NCBI GenBank assembly: GCA_044230315.1
Contig: JBGARJ010000002.1
Location: forward strand, 62,001-126,000
Direction of reading: 5' to 3'
Source: M3007 sp044230315
GTDB taxonomy: Bacteria; Bacteroidota; Bacteroidia; Chitinophagales; Saprospiraceae
DNA length: 64,000 bases
Shown: positions 54,052 through 63,537 of the stretch, piece after piece
How the letters are laid out: the number at the start of each line of letters is the position of its first letter
How positions within the stretch are numbered: the stretch's first letter is position 1
Made by a program: the position numbers and the translations under genes
The notes under the pieces: generated by a model
What the model saw: only the letters and a program-made list of their open reading frames with translations
Told to the model about the DNA's origin: nothing
Databases searched by the model: none

Positions 54052-54795
54052 ATGACTGACCTGAAATCACTGATCCTGCCCGACAAGGTACCGCAACATA
54101 TTGCAATTATCATGGATGGCAACGGCCGTTGGGCCAAGCAAAAGGGCATGCCCCGGGTATTGGGGCACCGCAGCGGGGTGAAAAGCGTGCGTGAGGTGAC
54201 GGAGGCGGCCGCCGAGATCGGCGTGAAATACCTGACACTTTATGCGTTCAGTACCGAAAACTGGAGCCGCCCGCCCGCCGAAGTCACGGCGCTTATGAGC
54301 CTGTTGGTGGAGACTATTCGCGGCGAAATTCGCGATCTCAACAAAAACGGCGTTCGCCTGATGGCTATCGGCGATATCGAAGCCTTGCCCAAGGCTAGTT
54401 ACCAAGCCCTGCTGGACGGTATTGAAAAAACGAAACACAATACCCGCATTACTCTGGTGTTGGCGCTCAACTATTCGGCCAAGTGGGAGATCCTGCGCGC
54501 ATCCCGGCGCCTGGCCGACCAGGCAGTCCAGGGTTTGATCCGGCCGGAGGACATCGATGAAAAAGCCTTTGAAAATGCGCTGAGCACCACGGGCATTCCT
54601 GACCCGGAGCTCCTGATCCGAACCAGCGGCGAAACGCGTATTTCAAACTTTCTGCTCTGGCAAATTGCCTATGCCGAATTGTATTTCACGCCGGTGTTCT
54701 GGCCCGATTTCGGCCGAAAAGAACTGTACGAAGCCATCCTGAGCTATCAGCGGCGCGAGCGGCGCTTTGGCAAGATCAGCGAGCAGGTGGTGTAG
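54052..54795 (+). CDS. uppS: Isoprenyl transferase (undecaprenyl diphosphate synthase)
   Basis: A 247-residue cis-prenyltransferase making undecaprenyl diphosphate, the carrier for cell-wall synthesis. Family motifs are clear: the catalytic aspartate Asp22 in IAIIMDGNGRWAKQ, YAFSTENWSRP and RTSGETRISNFLLWQIAYAE. A GTG-initiated form from 54037 is possible but the ATG at 54052 is preferred. The last 20 bases overlap the convergent uvrA stop. Confidence 0.95.
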   Translation: MTDLKSLILPDKVPQHIAIIMDGNGRWAKQKGMPRVLGHRSGVKSVREVTEAAAEIGVKYLTLYAFSTENWSRPPAEVTALMSLLVETIRGEIRDLNKNGVRLMAIGDIEALPKASYQALLDGIEKTKHNTRITLVLALNYSAKWEILRASRRLADQAVQGLIRPEDIDEKAFENALSTTGIPDPELLIRTSGETRISNFLLWQIAYAELYFTPVFWPDFGRKELYEAILSYQRRERRFGKISEQVV

Positions 54796-57757
54796 CCAAC
54801 TCCGGTAGCAGGAACTGGCCGGTCCAGCTTTCTTTCACTTTTGCCACGTCTTCCGGCGTACCGGCGCAAACGATCGTTCCGCCCCGCGCGCCGCCTTCGG
54901 GGCCGATATCCACAATATGGTCCGCCATTTTGATGACATCGAGGTTGTGTTCGATCACCACCACGGTGTTGCCCTTTTCCACGAGTTTGTTGAGCACGGC
55001 CAGTAAGTGCCGGATATCTTCGAAATGGAGGCCGGTAGTGGGCTCGTCCAGAATATACACGGTACGGCCGGTGTCTTTTTTACTGAGTTCCTCCGCCAGT
55101 TTCACGCGCTGGGCTTCGCCGCCGCTAAGCGTGGTGGCTTGTTGGCCGAGGCTGATATAGCCCAGGCCGACGTCCTGCAGGGTTTTTAATTTCCGGAAGA
55201 TGGGCGGTATCGGCTCAAAAAAGACGACGGCTTCATCGATCGTCATATCGAGCACATCGCTGATGCTTTTGCCTTTATACAGGACTTCCAGCGTTTCGCG
55301 GTTGTACCGGCGGCCCTGGCAGCGTTCGCAGGGCACGGCTACATCGGGCAGAAAATTCATTTCGATGACGCGCATGCCGCCGCCTTCGCATACTTCGCAG
55401 CGCCCGCCTTTCACATTGAACGAAAAACGCCCCGGAGCATAGCCGCGGATCTTGGCTTCGGGCGTGTCGGCAAACAGTTTGCGGATATCGCCGAATACAT
55501 TGGTATAGGTAGCCGGGTTGGAGCGCGGGGTGCGGCCAATAGGACTTTGGTCGATCTCGATGACTTTATCCACCAAATCCAGCCCCTCGATCGAGGCGTA
55601 CGGCAACGGCCGCTTGAGGCTTTTATAAAAATGTTGCTGCAGGATGGGATACAGCGTTTCGTTGATCAGGCTGGATTTGCCCGAGCCACTTACGCCGGTA
55701 ATGCAAATAAAGGTACTCAACGGCAGCTGGAGCGTCACGTTTTTCAGGTTGTGCCCGGTGGCCCCATGCAACACCAGAAACTGCTCGCGGTTTTTGGGCT
55801 TGCGCCGGGCCACGGGAATTTCCAGCCGGCGGCGGCCTGCCAGGTAGTCGGAGGTCAGGGTTTGGTTGCGCATGTATTCTTCCGGGGTGCCGATATCCAC
55901 GACTTCGCCGCCCAGTTTGCCGGCGCCGGGCCCCAGATCGATCAGGTAATCGGATTCGAGCATGATGTCGCGGTCATGCTCTACCACGAGCACGGTGTTG
56001 CCGATGTCGCGCAGATTTTTGAGCGCATCGATAAGGCGGTGATTGTCGCGCTGGTGCAGGCCGATGCTGGGCTCGTCGAGGATATAGGTGATGCCGGTGA
56101 GTTGGGAACCGATTTGCGTGGCGAGGCGGATGCGTTGGCTTTCGCCGCCGGAGAGCGACCGTGCAGGCCGGTTGAGGGCCAGGTAATCGAGCCCTACCTG
56201 GAGCAGGAAGTGCAGGCGAAACCGGATTTCTTTGAGCACGTCCTTGGCGATGGCCCGCTGCCGTTCGCTCAGCAGGTTATCGATCTGGTTGAGCCAGTCG
56301 TACAAGGTATGCAAGTCCAGGTCGGCCAGTTCGGCAATATTTTTTTCCGCAATTTTGAACCACAGGCTCTCCTGTTTCAGCCGGGTGCCGTTGCACTCCG
56401 GGCATACCATAACGGTCATGAAATCTTCGGCCCATTGCCGGATTTTTTCACTGGAGCTGTCGGTGTACCATCGTTTGAGCATGTTGACGATCCCCTCGGC
56501 GGCGAGGTTGTAGCTCCATTCGTCGCCGCCCCAGTTTACGCTGACGTCGAAGGTTTCGTCGCCGCCGAAGAGCATGATTTTTAAAGCGTCTTCCGGAATT
56601 TCAGTGAGCGGCGTGGAAAACGTGAATTTGTATTTTTTAGCGATGGAGCGAAGTTGCTTAAAAGTAAAATTGTCGCGCACTTCACCCAGCGGCACAATAC
56701 CAATATCGTTGATGCTCCTGGAGGGGTCGGGCATCACGCGGGTCATATCTACTTCATGCACTTCGCCAAGGCCCTTGCAATGGGGGCACATACCGTATGG
56801 GGAGTTGTACGAAAAAGTGTTGGGTGAGGGTTCTTCGTACGAAATACCAGATTCGGGGCACATGAGCCGCTTGGAATAGGTGGCGCCGGATATTCTGCCG
56901 GAGGCGGCTGCATCCGGGTCGGTGGTTTGGGCGGGAGAGCCGACCGGTCCTGTATCGGCCCCCTGGTTGGGCGATACCAACACCATACCGTCGCCAAGGC
57001 GCAGGGCCGTCCGAACCGAGTCGCTCAGGCGGTCGCCCCGGTCGTCGCCCAACTTCAGGCGGTCCACTACAATTTCGATATCGTGGATCTTATAACGGTC
57101 CACCTGCATGCCGGGGCTGATGTCGAGGATTTCACCATCGACGCGCACTTTGGTGTAACCCTGTTTGCGTACTTGTTCAAACAGTTCGCGGTAGTGCCCT
57201 TTGCGTGCGCGCACCACCGGGGCGAGCAGGTTTATTTTTTGACCGGCGTAGTTTTCGGAAATGTGCTGGATGATCTGTTCTTCGGTGAATTTCACCATTT
57301 TTTTACCGGTCACGTAGGAGTACGCTTCGCCGGCCCGGGCGAACAGAAGGCGCAGAAAATCGTACACTTCGGTGACGGTTCCCACGGTAGAGCGCGGGTT
57401 GCGGCCCGTGGTTTTTTGCTCAATGCTGATTACCGGACTCAGCCCGGTGATCTGTTCCACATCGGGACGTTCCATTTCACCGATGAACTGCCGGGCATAG
57501 CTCGACAGGGTTTCCATAAAACGCCGCTGGCCTTCGGCGTAAATGGTGTCGAACGCGAGCGAACTTTTACCCGATCCGCTGACGCCAGTGATCACCACCA
57601 GTTTATTGCGCGGAATGCGCACATTCACATTTTTGAGGTTGTGCACGCGGGCGCTGATGACCTCAATGTACGCTTGGGCAAATGCCGGCTCCGGCGAAGC
57701 GGTGTCGGCAAATTGGGTCGGATCAATGGAAACTGCGGTAGATTTAGCCTTGGCCAT
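54776..57757 (-). CDS. uvrA: Excinuclease ABC subunit A
   Basis: A 993-residue nucleotide-excision repair protein that detects damaged DNA with UvrB. It has two ABC ATPase halves with Walker A GVSGSGKSS at residues 58-66 and again in the second half, plus the signature SLSGGESQRIRLA. Zinc-binding cysteines appear in PYGMCPHCKGLGE and in CEVCEGGG followed by CERCQGRR. I start at MAKAKSTAVS (complement 57757). The protein is slightly longer than average, with an insert near GADTGPVGSPAQTT. It overlaps uppS by 20 bases at the 3' ends. Confidence 0.96.
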   Translation of the reverse strand: MAKAKSTAVSIDPTQFADTASPEPAFAQAYIEVISARVHNLKNVNVRIPRNKLVVITGVSGSGKSSLAFDTIYAEGQRRFMETLSSYARQFIGEMERPDVEQITGLSPVISIEQKTTGRNPRSTVGTVTEVYDFLRLLFARAGEAYSYVTGKKMVKFTEEQIIQHISENYAGQKINLLAPVVRARKGHYRELFEQVRKQGYTKVRVDGEILDISPGMQVDRYKIHDIEIVVDRLKLGDDRGDRLSDSVRTALRLGDGMVLVSPNQGADTGPVGSPAQTTDPDAAASGRISGATYSKRLMCPESGISYEEPSPNTFSYNSPYGMCPHCKGLGEVHEVDMTRVMPDPSRSINDIGIVPLGEVRDNFTFKQLRSIAKKYKFTFSTPLTEIPEDALKIMLFGGDETFDVSVNWGGDEWSYNLAAEGIVNMLKRWYTDSSSEKIRQWAEDFMTVMVCPECNGTRLKQESLWFKIAEKNIAELADLDLHTLYDWLNQIDNLLSERQRAIAKDVLKEIRFRLHFLLQVGLDYLALNRPARSLSGGESQRIRLATQIGSQLTGITYILDEPSIGLHQRDNHRLIDALKNLRDIGNTVLVVEHDRDIMLESDYLIDLGPGAGKLGGEVVDIGTPEEYMRNQTLTSDYLAGRRRLEIPVARRKPKNREQFLVLHGATGHNLKNVTLQLPLSTFICITGVSGSGKSSLINETLYPILQQHFYKSLKRPLPYASIEGLDLVDKVIEIDQSPIGRTPRSNPATYTNVFGDIRKLFADTPEAKIRGYAPGRFSFNVKGGRCEVCEGGGMRVIEMNFLPDVAVPCERCQGRRYNRETLEVLYKGKSISDVLDMTIDEAVVFFEPIPPIFRKLKTLQDVGLGYISLGQQATTLSGGEAQRVKLAEELSKKDTGRTVYILDEPTTGLHFEDIRHLLAVLNKLVEKGNTVVVIEHNLDVIKMADHIVDIGPEGGARGGTIVCAGTPEDVAKVKESWTGQFLLPELATPPAR

Positions 57758-57811
57758 AACGCGCGAATAAACAGCCCTCGAAGGATTTGGTTGGGAAAGT
57801 GGCGAAACGCG

Positions 57812-57819
57812 CAAAGGTA
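57812..57819 (-). promoter_or_regulatory. Candidate -7 box for uvrA
   Basis: TACCTTTG on the minus strand matches TAnnTTTG exactly, 54 bases before the uvrA start. No SOS-type operator was recognised. Confidence 0.5.
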
Positions 57820-58215
57820 GGGAAAGATTTCAGCAGGGGGAAGTGGTTTTTAAACAAAAAGTTTTTAATGCGTGAAGACAGGATAAATCCGATCGTTTTA
57901 AAACCAAACAAGCCGGGATCGTTTTTTTTCGGAAAAAAATAGCGCAAAAATGTCCATCTCCAAAAAATAAAACGCAGAAAATTATACAAGAATGATTGTA
58001 CTAACCAGTATATTTGCATGGAAAACGAAATGAGAGCGTTGAGCCTTCCCGTTCGGAATCATGCGGGAAGGCTCCCTTATTTCCGGCCTTTTCCTTCGCA
58101 TTTTGTTGCGCTCTCCAGGTTGAACGAGGCTTTTTACCATTTTAACATGCTGATACTACCCCACATACCAACGGTCGCTCTATTTTTGGCCACGCAAAAG
58201 TGATTTTAATACCTG
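57820..58215 (+). other. deoC upstream region with promoter and hairpin
   Basis: No gene is convincing here. TATATTTG (58009-58016) fits TAnnTTTG exactly. After it, GAGCCTTCCCG (58041-58051) and CGGGAAGGCTC (58064-58074) form a perfect 11-base stem with a 12-base loop in the deoC leader. Confidence 0.45.
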
Positions 58216-58872
58216 ATGTCTGAATTAGCCGGATTTATAGAACACACCCTGCTGAAGCCGGATTGTTCGCTCCAAGAAATACGCAGTATTTGTGAGGACG
58301 CTGAGCGTTGTGCTTTTGTGGGCATTTGCATCCCGCCGTATTATGTGCGCGACGCCAAACGCATACTCGGCGAAGACAGCCGGATACGAGTTGCTACGGT
58401 TGTCGGTTTTCCGATGGGATACACCGCTATTGCGGCCAAAAGTGAAGAAATCAAACGCGCTGTGGACGAAGGCGCCGATGAGATTGACGCCGTCCTCAAC
58501 CTGGCAGCCGTAAAAAGCCAAAACTGGAACCACGTGCAGCACGACATCGACGGTATCGCCCGGGCCACCCTCGTGCGGGGCCGGACGTCAAAATTGATCC
58601 TGGAATGCGGCTTGCTCACAGAAGAAGAAATCCGGCGGGTCGGCGAAATCGCTAAGGAAATGGGAATCCATTATTTAAAAACCGGCACCGGCTTTCATGG
58701 CTTTCCGGCTACGGTGGAAATGGTGCGCTTGCTCAAATCCATTGCCGGCACCGATATGAAAGTAAAGGCAGCCGGCGGCATCCGAACCCGTGAAACGGCG
58801 GAAGCCCTGCTCGAGGCCGGCGCCGATCGCTTGGGCACGTCTGCCGGGCCGGCATTGGTAGGGTTGGCATAG
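58216..58872 (+). CDS. deoC: Deoxyribose-phosphate aldolase
   Basis: A 218-residue TIM-barrel aldolase splitting 2-deoxyribose-5-phosphate to acetaldehyde and glyceraldehyde-3-phosphate in nucleoside salvage. The catalytic Asp91 (DEIDAVLN), Schiff-base Lys155 (HYLKTGTGF) and Lys184 (VKAAGGIR) are in place. No other deo gene is adjacent. Confidence 0.96.
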   Translation: MSELAGFIEHTLLKPDCSLQEIRSICEDAERCAFVGICIPPYYVRDAKRILGEDSRIRVATVVGFPMGYTAIAAKSEEIKRAVDEGADEIDAVLNLAAVKSQNWNHVQHDIDGIARATLVRGRTSKLILECGLLTEEEIRRVGEIAKEMGIHYLKTGTGFHGFPATVEMVRLLKSIAGTDMKVKAAGGIRTRETAEALLEAGADRLGTSAGPALVGLA

Positions 58873-58951
58873 CCGTAAATTCCGTTTTCGGCTGCGAACG
58901 CTTTTTCGCTGGCGGTATATTTTTTAACAAACTCCGGTTTACGAAATAATC

Positions 58952-59356
58952 ATGGTCAGGATACTAAAATCTGTACTCGCCGTTCTGGTGCTGCTTGGAG
59001 CACTGGCCCGGTCCGGCGCACAGGAGATCCAACTGAACGTCGACCCAGCCATCGAGCAATTGGTAAAAGTGTGGGTGGCGCAAAATAAAGTCAACCCCCG
59101 GATCGAAGGCTGGCGGGTGCAAATCATGTCGACCACCGACCGGCAACAAGTGGAGGACGGGAAAAGCCGTTTTCTTACCCTGTATCCGACAGTAGTAGCC
59201 GATTGGGTACATGAAAAACCGTATTACAAACTACGGGTCGGGGCATTCCGGACCCGCCAGGAGGCCTTGTCGTTCCTGGCTGAATTGAAAGACACCTACC
59301 CCGGCGCATATCCTGCCAAAGACCCCAACATCCATCCCCGGGACTTCCTGGAATAA
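58952..59356 (+). CDS. SPOR domain protein
   Basis: A 134-residue secreted protein. A signal peptide (to about SGAQ, residue 24) precedes a SPOR domain (GWRVQIMSTTDRQQVED... YYKLRVGAFRTRQEALSFLAEL). SPOR domains bind septal peptidoglycan with denuded glycan. rodA starts 30 bases after its stop, so a link with cell-wall growth is likely. Confidence 0.88.
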   Translation: MVRILKSVLAVLVLLGALARSGAQEIQLNVDPAIEQLVKVWVAQNKVNPRIEGWRVQIMSTTDRQQVEDGKSRFLTLYPTVVADWVHEKPYYKLRVGAFRTRQEALSFLAELKDTYPGAYPAKDPNIHPRDFLE

Positions 59357-59386
59357 ACCGATTTTTAGCAGCACAGGCATTCGTAC

Positions 59387-60865
59387 ATGAGAGGATTTCG
59401 AAACACATCGGTCAGTGTCGGCGATCTGGATTACATCACCCTCAGTTCCTATATTGCCCTGGTCATCGTGGGCTGGCTGATGATCTATTCTGTCAACCTG
59501 CTTCCCAATGCCGCTACCCATATTTTCGACCTGGGCAATAATGCAGGCAAGCAGTTGATTTTCATTGTGATCTGCGCAATCCTGTTGTTTTTTATCCAAA
59601 TGTCGGATTGGGCGTTCTGGCGCACTTTTGCCCTCCCGATCTACCTTTTTTCCCTCCTGCTGCTTGCCGGAACGATAGCCTTTGGCCGCGAAGTAAACGG
59701 CGCCAATGCCTGGTATCAATTCGGTGGATTTTCGTTTCAACCCTCCGAAATCGCGAAGTTCAGCACCTGCCTGGCAATGGCCGGTTACCTGAGTTCGACC
59801 GGGATCACCCTGCGCGATATAAAGACCCGCGTATATGCCCTTGGTATTTTCCTGCTGCCGGTGGTAATCATCATTTTGCAGAAGGACATGGGTTCGGCGC
59901 TGGTGTTTTTTTCCTTTATGCTCGTGCTGTACCGCGAAGGGCTTCCTTCCTTTTGGTACGCGCTCGGGTTCGGCACCGCCCTGATGGTCATCCTCGGGTT
60001 GTTGTTTCCGGCGACGGAAGTGGCCGCTTATTTGATCATGGTGGTGAATTTCCGCCTCATCCGCGAATACAAAAACACCCGGCCCTGGTGGATCGCATTC
60101 GCCCTGCTGGTACCGCTGCTGGTATGGTGGACGGAGATCAGCGCCTGGGCCCTGAAAACAGCTGCGGGGCGCCTGCCCGCAGCCGATGGCGCCCTGAATC
60201 CGTTTTGGGTCATGGCGCCGCCGGGCCTTTTGCTGATCGCTGTTTTTCTGAGCAGTTACATCCGGAAGAACAGCCTGATTCAGCGCAAACTGCAATTTAC
60301 CCTGCTGTTGCTCGCACTGGCCTGCAGCCTGGTATTCGCGGCCGGTTATGCCTTCCCGCTGATGGCCCCGCACCAACAGCAACGCATCCGCATCTGGCTG
60401 CACCCGTCTGAGGCGGCGTCCGACGCACGCGGCTCGGCTTACAACCTGCTGCACTCCAAAATGGCGATCGGTTCGGGTGGATTGATGGGTAAAGGGCTGT
60501 TCAAAGGCAATATGACCAAGCTGAAATACGTGCCCGAACAAACCACCGATTTCATTTTTTGCACCGTTGGCGAAGAACACGGTTTTGTAGGGGTGATCGG
60601 GGTGATCGGCCTTTTTGTCGTGCTGTTGTACCGGATCACCCAGCTGGCCGAACGCCAGCGATCCAATTTTTCCCGGGTGTATGCATATAGCGTGGCGGGC
60701 GTGTTGCTGGTCCATTTTATCGTCAATATCGGCATGACCATGGGGGTATTTCCCATCATCGGCATTCCCTTGCCGTTTATCAGTTATGGCGGCTCGTCGC
60801 TCATCGGTTTTACGCTTATGATCGGCGTATTGCTCAAGCTGGATAGCCACCGGAATATGATCTGA
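59387..60865 (+). CDS. rodA: RodA/FtsW-family peptidoglycan polymerase
   Basis: A 492-residue SEDS-family membrane protein that polymerises lipid II glycan strands. It has about ten or more helices; family motifs are AWYQFGGFSFQPSEIAK, KMAIGSGGLMGKG, a YVPEQTTDFIF segment with the essential aspartate, and PLPFISYGGSS near the C-terminus. An extra loop and helices in the middle (KNTRPWW... ALNPFWVM) make it longer than E. coli RodA. The tgt start codon directly follows its stop. Confidence 0.9.
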   Translation: MRGFRNTSVSVGDLDYITLSSYIALVIVGWLMIYSVNLLPNAATHIFDLGNNAGKQLIFIVICAILLFFIQMSDWAFWRTFALPIYLFSLLLLAGTIAFGREVNGANAWYQFGGFSFQPSEIAKFSTCLAMAGYLSSTGITLRDIKTRVYALGIFLLPVVIIILQKDMGSALVFFSFMLVLYREGLPSFWYALGFGTALMVILGLLFPATEVAAYLIMVVNFRLIREYKNTRPWWIAFALLVPLLVWWTEISAWALKTAAGRLPAADGALNPFWVMAPPGLLLIAVFLSSYIRKNSLIQRKLQFTLLLLALACSLVFAAGYAFPLMAPHQQQRIRIWLHPSEAASDARGSAYNLLHSKMAIGSGGLMGKGLFKGNMTKLKYVPEQTTDFIFCTVGEEHGFVGVIGVIGLFVVLLYRITQLAERQRSNFSRVYAYSVAGVLLVHFIVNIGMTMGVFPIIGIPLPFISYGGSSLIGFTLMIGVLLKLDSHRNMI

Positions 60866-61996
60866 ATGCAATTCACCGTAGAACATACCGACCTGGAAAG
60901 CCGCGCGCGGGCCGGCCGCATGCAAACGGATCACGGGCCCGTTGAAACTCCGATTTTTATGCCGGTGGGTACGGCCGGTACCGTAAAGGCGGTGCATCAA
61001 CACGAACTGGCCGACGACATCCGGGCGCAAATCATTCTGGGCAACACCTACCACCTGTATCTACGCCCCGGGCTCGACGTCCTGCAGCAGGCCGGCGGAT
61101 TGCACGGATTCAATGCCTGGCAAAAACCCATGCTGACCGACAGCGGCGGGTTTCAGGTGTACTCGCTGGCGCACCGCCGGAAGATCCGGGAAGAAGGCGT
61201 CACCTTTCAAAGCCACATCGACGGGTCGCGGCACACCTTTACGCCGGAGGGGGTGATGGACATCCAGCGAACTATTGGCGCCGATATCGTCATGGCATTC
61301 GATGAATGCACGCCTTATCCCTGCGATTTTCGGTATGCCAAAAACTCGATGGAACTTACCCATCGCTGGCTGCAGCGCTGCACCGAACGGTTTGACGCTA
61401 CCACCCCGTTGTACGGCTACAGCCAGACGCTGTTTCCCATTGTGCAGGGGAGTACGTACCCAGAGCTGCGGAAAACCTCGGCTGAGGTGATCGCATCCTT
61501 CGAACGCGAAGGCAATGCGATCGGCGGGCTCTCCGTGGGCGAACCCGCCGAGGAAATGTACGCGATCACCGAGCAGGTGACGGCTATTTTGCCCGCCGGA
61601 AAGCCCCGTTACCTGATGGGCGTGGGTACCCCGGAAAATATCCTGGAATGTATCGCCCTCGGGATCGATATGTTCGATTGCGTGCTGCCCACCCGCAACG
61701 CGCGGCACGGCGTGCTGTACACCGCCGAAGGTATCGTGCACATCCGGAACGCACGGTGGAAAACCGATTTTGATGCGATCGACAGCGAAAGCCCGGTTGC
61801 TACCAGCCGTACCCACAGCCGGGCGTATTTGCGGCACTTATTCATGAACGACGAGATCCTGGGCATGCAACTGGCCACCTTGCAAAACCTCGGGTTTTAC
61901 CTGTGGCTGGTGCGCAGCGCCCGGCAACATATTGTAACGGGCACCTTCACACCCTGGAAAAATAAAATGACCGAAATCGTTCGCCGGCGCTTGTAG
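60866..61996 (+). CDS. tgt: tRNA-guanine transglycosylase (zinc ligands missing)
   Basis: A 376-residue TIM-barrel enzyme that swaps guanine-34 for a queuosine precursor in GUN tRNAs. The catalytic aspartates are present: Asp92 in LTDSGGFQVYS and Asp271 in DCVLPTRNARHG. The usual zinc site (CxCxxC then His) is altered: the three cysteine positions are Ser309, Val311 and Ser314 (DSESPVATSRTHSRAYLRH), while His324 remains. The fold could be stabilised otherwise; activity is not excluded. The gene starts on the base after the rodA stop. Confidence 0.92.
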   Translation: MQFTVEHTDLESRARAGRMQTDHGPVETPIFMPVGTAGTVKAVHQHELADDIRAQIILGNTYHLYLRPGLDVLQQAGGLHGFNAWQKPMLTDSGGFQVYSLAHRRKIREEGVTFQSHIDGSRHTFTPEGVMDIQRTIGADIVMAFDECTPYPCDFRYAKNSMELTHRWLQRCTERFDATTPLYGYSQTLFPIVQGSTYPELRKTSAEVIASFEREGNAIGGLSVGEPAEEMYAITEQVTAILPAGKPRYLMGVGTPENILECIALGIDMFDCVLPTRNARHGVLYTAEGIVHIRNARWKTDFDAIDSESPVATSRTHSRAYLRHLFMNDEILGMQLATLQNLGFYLWLVRSARQHIVTGTFTPWKNKMTEIVRRRL

Positions 61997-62192
61997 GCAT
62001 TGCCGCAGAAAAAACAGACCTTTACAGGCAGCGTTCGCCGGTGTTAAAACCTCTAATACCCCATCAACCTTAACATAACTGCCAAAATATGCCGTTCCTG
62101 CCCCGCGTTAGTTCCCCCATGCCGGAGCGTTAAAATTTTGACTATTCGACCGTAAAACATTTTGAATTTTTCTTTGCCAAATCTGAATAACC

Positions 62193-62200
62193 TACCTTTG
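62193..62200 (+). promoter_or_regulatory. Candidate promoter of the porP-like gene
   Basis: TACCTTTG matches the -7 consensus TAnnTTTG exactly, with TTTG at 62173-62176 as the probable -33 box. The leader to the start is about 85 bases. No gene is seen in 61997-62289. Confidence 0.6.
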
Positions 62201-62289
62201 CACACTTTAACAAAAAAAGTTAGGGCGATTTTTCAGGTCTGCCTAATATTGTACGCTGTTTTCAACCAAACAACATAGTCTGCCTGTCT

Positions 62290-63336
62290 ATGAAAAAAAC
62301 TACTTTACACCTTCTTACGTTAAGCCTCCTAGTGTTGTCGGCAGTGGCGGTGCAAGCCCAGGACATTCACTTCTCGCAGTTCTACATGAGCCCGCTCAAC
62401 CTCAACCCGGCCATGACCGGTGTGATGAACTGCAACCACCGGATCGTAGCGAACTACCGCAACCAGTGGTCGTCTATTTTGAAGCAAAACGCTTACAATA
62501 CCTATTCCGCCTCTTACGACCAGAAGCTGCCGGTTGGCCGCTATGACTATTTCGGTTTGGGCGGTACGTTTTGGGGCGACAAAGCCGGCGAGTCCGAGTT
62601 TGCTACCCTGCAAGCCCGCCTGTCGGGTTCGTATGCCAAAAAAATGGGCGGCTACCGTAAAAAAGCCCACTACCTGGTGTTTGGCGCCGATATCGGCGTG
62701 AGCCAGCGCAGCATCAACAGCGCCGCGCTGAAATGGCCCAGCCAAAACGACGGCCAGGGCCGCTACGACCCCAACCAACCGGGTGAGGTCATCGACGACC
62801 CGAACTTCCTGTTCCTCGACATGTCGGCCGGTCTGCTGTGGTTCAGCGTATTCAATGAAGACAACAACTTCTACTTCGGGGGGGCTTTCAGCCACCTGAA
62901 CCGCGCCAACCAATCGTTCGGCAACCAGAACATTCCGTTGTACAGCAAGTTCACCTTCCACGCCGGCGGCGAATTCATGGTGGCCAAACGCCTCGGCCTC
63001 GTGCCCGGCGTAGTAACCTTCTTCCAGGGCCCGTCGTTCCAGGTGAATGTGGGCAACTCGTTTAAATTCCTGTTGGGCAACAGCCGGCGGTATCACCAGG
63101 CCTTCCAATTGGGCGCCTGGGCCCGGATAGCCAACAAACTCGACAGCGGCAAACTGGTGGATGCCTTCATCCTCAGCACCCGCTTCGACTACGAACAATT
63201 TACCATCGGTTTCAGCTACGACATCAACACGTCCAGCCTTTATACCGCCTCCAACGGCAACGGCGCATTTGAATTCTCGCTGGTGTACAAAATTTGCGGC
63301 CCCGAACGCCGCGGTGTATACTGCCCGAACTTCTAA
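62290..63336 (+). CDS. PorP/SprF-family outer membrane protein
   Basis: A 348-residue outer-membrane protein. It has a signal peptide (to VQAQ, residue 24), then the family N-terminus QDIHFSQFYMSPLNLNPAMTG, and a long beta-barrel-like region ending in SLVYKICGP. PorP/SprF proteins attach T9SS cargo, mainly those with type B sorting domains, to the cell surface. A large cargo gene is often nearby, but none is seen here. It is followed by a strong terminator. Confidence 0.93.
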   Translation: MKKTTLHLLTLSLLVLSAVAVQAQDIHFSQFYMSPLNLNPAMTGVMNCNHRIVANYRNQWSSILKQNAYNTYSASYDQKLPVGRYDYFGLGGTFWGDKAGESEFATLQARLSGSYAKKMGGYRKKAHYLVFGADIGVSQRSINSAALKWPSQNDGQGRYDPNQPGEVIDDPNFLFLDMSAGLLWFSVFNEDNNFYFGGAFSHLNRANQSFGNQNIPLYSKFTFHAGGEFMVAKRLGLVPGVVTFFQGPSFQVNVGNSFKFLLGNSRRYHQAFQLGAWARIANKLDSGKLVDAFILSTRFDYEQFTIGFSYDINTSSLYTASNGNGAFEFSLVYKICGPERRGVYCPNF

Positions 63337-63367
63337 AGGTTACTCCGTGTTTTCCCGGAGAAATCGC

Positions 63368-63418
63368 GAAAAAGATTTCCGTAGGTTTGTGCGCCTCGGA
63401 AATCTTTTTCATTTTTGT
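63368..63418 (+). terminator. Intrinsic terminator after the porP-like gene
   Basis: A perfect 14-base stem (63368-63381 with 63397-63410) followed by a T-rich tail, 32 bases after the stop. Confidence 0.85.
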
Positions 63419-63537
63419 TTCCATCTAATCAGGTAGTTTCCGCATCGCATCAGCAAGGATTTTTTGGCGCCGCCCGCCGCTGTTTTGCCAACCTTGCCCC
63501 ACCCGCGCCACTACCTGGATAATAAAATCAAGACGCT

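Noticed and set aside
59231..61054. Minus-strand open frame of 607 codons opposite rodA and tgt
   Set aside because: Low-complexity and His/Gln-rich, no signature, and covers two clear plus-strand genes.
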